Below, piece by piece: positions 62,127-64,000 of a stretch of 64,000 nucleotides of DNA. Numbering within the stretch: the first letter of the stretch is position 1; each line of letters opens with the position of its first letter. This DNA is from JBGNFV01 sp049645705 (GTDB taxonomy: Bacteria > Bacteroidota > Bacteroidia > Cytophagales > Cyclobacteriaceae), in assembly GCA_049645705.1 (NCBI GenBank), contig JBARUK010000055.1, positions 47,756 through 111,755 on the forward strand, in the 5' to 3' direction. The notes beneath the pieces are model-generated. The model was not told the DNA's origin, searched no databases, and was given only the letters and a program-made list of their open reading frames with translations. A program made the position numbers and the translations under genes.

Positions 62127-62216
62127 ATGCCTTGTGGTAAAAAACGGAAGAGACATAAGATCGCAACTCACAAAAGAAAGAAGAGACTCAGAAAGAACAG
62201 ACATAAGAAGAAGTAA
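62127..62216 (+). CDS. 29-residue basic protein, probably Bacteroidota-specific ribosomal protein
   Basis: A 29-codon frame beginning MPCGKKRKRHKIATHKRKKR, with about 65% Lys/Arg/His and no acidic residue. Tiny proteins of this type, found beside rng in Bacteroidota, are very conserved; I recall one described as a ribosomal protein (bL38) in Flavobacterium johnsoniae, but I could not check this. It is the only gene in the gap before rng and ends inside a terminator hairpin. Confidence 0.75.
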   Translation: MPCGKKRKRHKIATHKRKKRLRKNRHKKK

Positions 62217-62242
62217 TCCCTTATGGGGACTTCTTCTTTTTT
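62205..62242 (+). terminator. Terminator overlapping the end of the small basic protein gene
   Basis: AAGAAGAAGT and ACTTCTTCTT pair over ten bases with CCC/GGG inside, followed by T. The left arm includes the last codons and the first base of the stop. Confidence 0.72.
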
Positions 62243-62292
62243 CTTAGGGCAACAGTTCTATAGAATTTTTATACTCTTAACTGAGACACACA

Positions 62293-63849
62293 TTGAGTAA
62301 CGAATTAATTATCAATTCGACTCAGAATGGTAGTCGTATTGCCCTGCTTAAGAACCGTAACCTGGTTGAGTTTCACCACGATGAGGGTGGAGATCAATTT
62401 ACTGTAGGTGACATTTACTTAGGGACCGTAAGAAAGGTAGTTCCCGGCCTTAACGCAGCCTTTATTGACATTGGCTACGAGAAGGACGGGTTTTTGCATT
62501 ATCATGACTTAGGTCCTCAGGTAAAATCTCTGCACAAGTTTACTAAGGTAGCCCAGAATAAAAAGAACGCCAGCGGCAAGCTGTCTGGCTTCAAAAGGGA
62601 GCCGGATATAAACAAACTTGGCAAGATCAATCAGGTACTGACCCGAAGCCAGCAGGTTTTGGTTCAGGTCGTTAAGGAACCGATATCCACAAAAGGTCCG
62701 CGCCTGTCCAGTGAAATTTCGATCGCCGGACGGTACGTTATACTCGTACCGTTTTCGGATTCGATCAGCGTAAGCAAGAAGATCACAGACAGTCAGGAGC
62801 GAAAAAGACTGCAGCGTTTGATGACATCTATCCGGCCCGAGGGCTTTGGACTGATCATCAGAACTGTAGCAGAAGGCAAGGAAGTTGCCGTATTGGATAA
62901 AGACCTGCGAAACCTTGTAGAAATATGGGAAAAAGGCATTAATAAGCTATCTGCTGCCAAATCCAAAGACAAGGTTATCGGTGAAATAAACAGGGCATCC
63001 TCCATGCTGAGGGACATGTTGAATGAATCATTCGACACGATCATATCTGATGATAAACGGACCCACGAAGAGGTCAAAACGTTCATCAGATCTATTGCTC
63101 CTGAAAAGGAGAAAATTGTTAAGCTTTACAATGGTAAAGCGAAGATCTTTGAAAATTATGGCATAGAAAAGCAGCTTAAGGCGCTATTTGGCCAGACTGT
63201 CAGCTTACCCGGAGGCGGGTACCTGATCATAGAGCATACTGAAGCTCTTCACGTTGTAGACGTGAACAGCGGAAACAAAAGTAATGCAGGCTCGGACCAG
63301 GAAAGTACAGCGCTGAAAGTAAACCTTGAGGCAGCCAGAGAGGTCAGCAGACAACTTCGGTTGCGCGATATGGGTGGCATCATCGTAATTGACTTTATCG
63401 ATTTGAGGAGAGCGGAAAATAAACGCAAACTCTTCGATAAGGTGAAGGAAGAAATGAAAGATGACAGGTCGAAGTTTACCATACTTCCCCTGTCGAAATT
63501 CGGGCTGATGCAAATAACCCGTCAGCGGGTAAGGCCTGAACTCAACATTAAAACGAATGAAAAATGCCCGACCTGCGGAGGTACGGGTAAGGTTGATGCG
63601 ACCATACTGGTAACCGACCAGATCGAGCGCCGCCTGGAATTTGTGATGAACAAGCAGAATGAAAAGCACATCACAATTGCCTTGCACCCATTCCTGTATG
63701 CATTCTATACGAAAGGTATCGTATCCCGGAGATTAGAGTGGTTCTTTAAGTACCACCGCTGGGTTAACCTTGTAGAAGACTCATCACTTGGTCTGACAGA
63801 ATATACCTTCCTGAATGTACACGGTGAAGAGATTGAAATAGCTGGATAA
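62293..63849 (+). CDS. rng: Ribonuclease G/E family protein
   Basis: A 518-residue RNase G-type endoribonuclease for rRNA and mRNA processing. The S1-like part (GTVRKVVPGLNAAFIDIGYEKDGFL) is followed by the RNase H-like and DNase I-like parts with the metal-binding Asp in VVDVNSGNKS and in IVIDFIDLR, and the zinc-link CxxC in KCPTCGGTG. There is no long C-terminal scaffold as in RNase E. The start is TTG; no ATG fits the conserved N-terminus SNELIINST. The block HU-TPR-rng is conserved with mutY-ssb in Bacteroidota. Confidence 0.94.
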   Translation: MSNELIINSTQNGSRIALLKNRNLVEFHHDEGGDQFTVGDIYLGTVRKVVPGLNAAFIDIGYEKDGFLHYHDLGPQVKSLHKFTKVAQNKKNASGKLSGFKREPDINKLGKINQVLTRSQQVLVQVVKEPISTKGPRLSSEISIAGRYVILVPFSDSISVSKKITDSQERKRLQRLMTSIRPEGFGLIIRTVAEGKEVAVLDKDLRNLVEIWEKGINKLSAAKSKDKVIGEINRASSMLRDMLNESFDTIISDDKRTHEEVKTFIRSIAPEKEKIVKLYNGKAKIFENYGIEKQLKALFGQTVSLPGGGYLIIEHTEALHVVDVNSGNKSNAGSDQESTALKVNLEAAREVSRQLRLRDMGGIIVIDFIDLRRAENKRKLFDKVKEEMKDDRSKFTILPLSKFGLMQITRQRVRPELNIKTNEKCPTCGGTGKVDATILVTDQIERRLEFVMNKQNEKHITIALHPFLYAFYTKGIVSRRLEWFFKYHRWVNLVEDSSLGLTEYTFLNVHGEEIEIAG

Positions 63850-63875
63850 GCTAACTTCACATGCCAAAAAAATAA

Positions 63876-63916
63876 AGAGGCTGTCTCAAAAGTATTGAGG
63901 CAGCCTTTACTTTTTA
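63876..63916 (+). terminator. Terminator-like hairpin after rng
   Basis: AGGCTGTCTCAA and TTGAGGCAGCCT pair over most of 12 positions, with A before and T after. It can stop transcription from both sides. The sequence also resembles the ends of some insertion sequences (see findings). Confidence 0.72.
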
Positions 63917-64000
63917 TTTCCAGACTGATCTGCTGTAATTTTAACGATCTTTTTTTTGTCGAAGAAGACAGGCTTTCTACGAAGCCTTTTTGAGCAGGTT

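Noticed and set aside
63907..63999. Partial minus-strand gene at the right edge
   Set aside because: Thirty-one open codons are too few to support a gene; kept only as part of a finding.

Overview
The window reads as chromosome of a gliding-type member of the Bacteroidota, most likely order Cytophagales. The basis is gldJ, gldD and gldE, the mutY-ssb-gldE-gldD block opposite HU-TPR-rng, many lipoproteins with a Cys 15-27 residues after the start, an OmpA/PD40-repeat protein, a DUF4175 protein, cry-DASH, and frequent GTG/TTG starts with weak Shine-Dalgarno sequences. I see no rRNA, tRNA, CRISPR array, prophage or intact insertion sequence. This assignment comes from gene content only.

Layout. 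1-7.2 kb: mostly minus strand, with a cut-off beta-helix lipoprotein, a MoxR ATPase, tag, a Kazal-type lipoprotein, a heme-binding DUF3365 lipoprotein, a flavin reductase and the OmpA protein. 7.5-10.8 kb: alpha-glucan pair (GT4 glycosyltransferase, GH57) and an integral membrane protein. 11.1-13.6 kb: a PLP enzyme and a P450-like protein lacking the heme-ligand cysteine, each with an operator-like inverted repeat upstream. 14-18.7 kb: M28 peptidase, methylglyoxal synthase, a degenerate SRAP protein, cry-DASH and a lipoprotein. 19-24.4 kb: gldJ, comF, an AhpD-like protein, xth and a solute-binding lipoprotein. 24.4-33.2 kb: DUF4175 / HATPase / ybeY, then a parS cluster, then mnmG, a methyltransferase and a Big_5 lipoprotein. 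33.2-33.57 kb: probable oriC. 33.6-43.6 kb: TPR protein, fadD, marR, fadN, fadA, fadE. 43.6-50.7 kb: FAS1 lipoprotein, M1 aminopeptidase, aldo/keto reductase, lectin-like protein, YjbQ and a second beta-helix lipoprotein. 50.7-57.1 kb: prfA, YfiR-like protein, HAMP-GAF-PAS receptor, TerB-like protein, recG. 57.1-63.9 kb: gldD-gldE-ssb-mutY read leftward, and HU, TPR protein, a 29-residue basic protein and rng read rightward.

The main result is a probable origin region. Three ParB-site-like 16-mers lie in 104 bp between ybeY and mnmG, a weaker one lies near 18.65 kb, and a gene-free tract at 33.2-33.57 kb holds one exact and several near DnaA boxes plus an AT-rich end. Other points of interest are two families that kept their fold signatures but lost catalytic residues (P450-like, SRAP-like), a strongly base-paired element between fadA and fadE, and a YfiR-like protein beside a receptor with no output domain.

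Working together: fadD, fadN, fadA and fadE cover fatty-acid activation and most of beta-oxidation, probably under the adjacent MarR regulator. tag, mutY, xth, recG, ssb and cry-DASH form a scattered DNA repair set. gldD, gldE and gldJ point to gliding and type IX secretion encoded elsewhere. All functions are inferred from sequence motifs read by eye; no database search was run.
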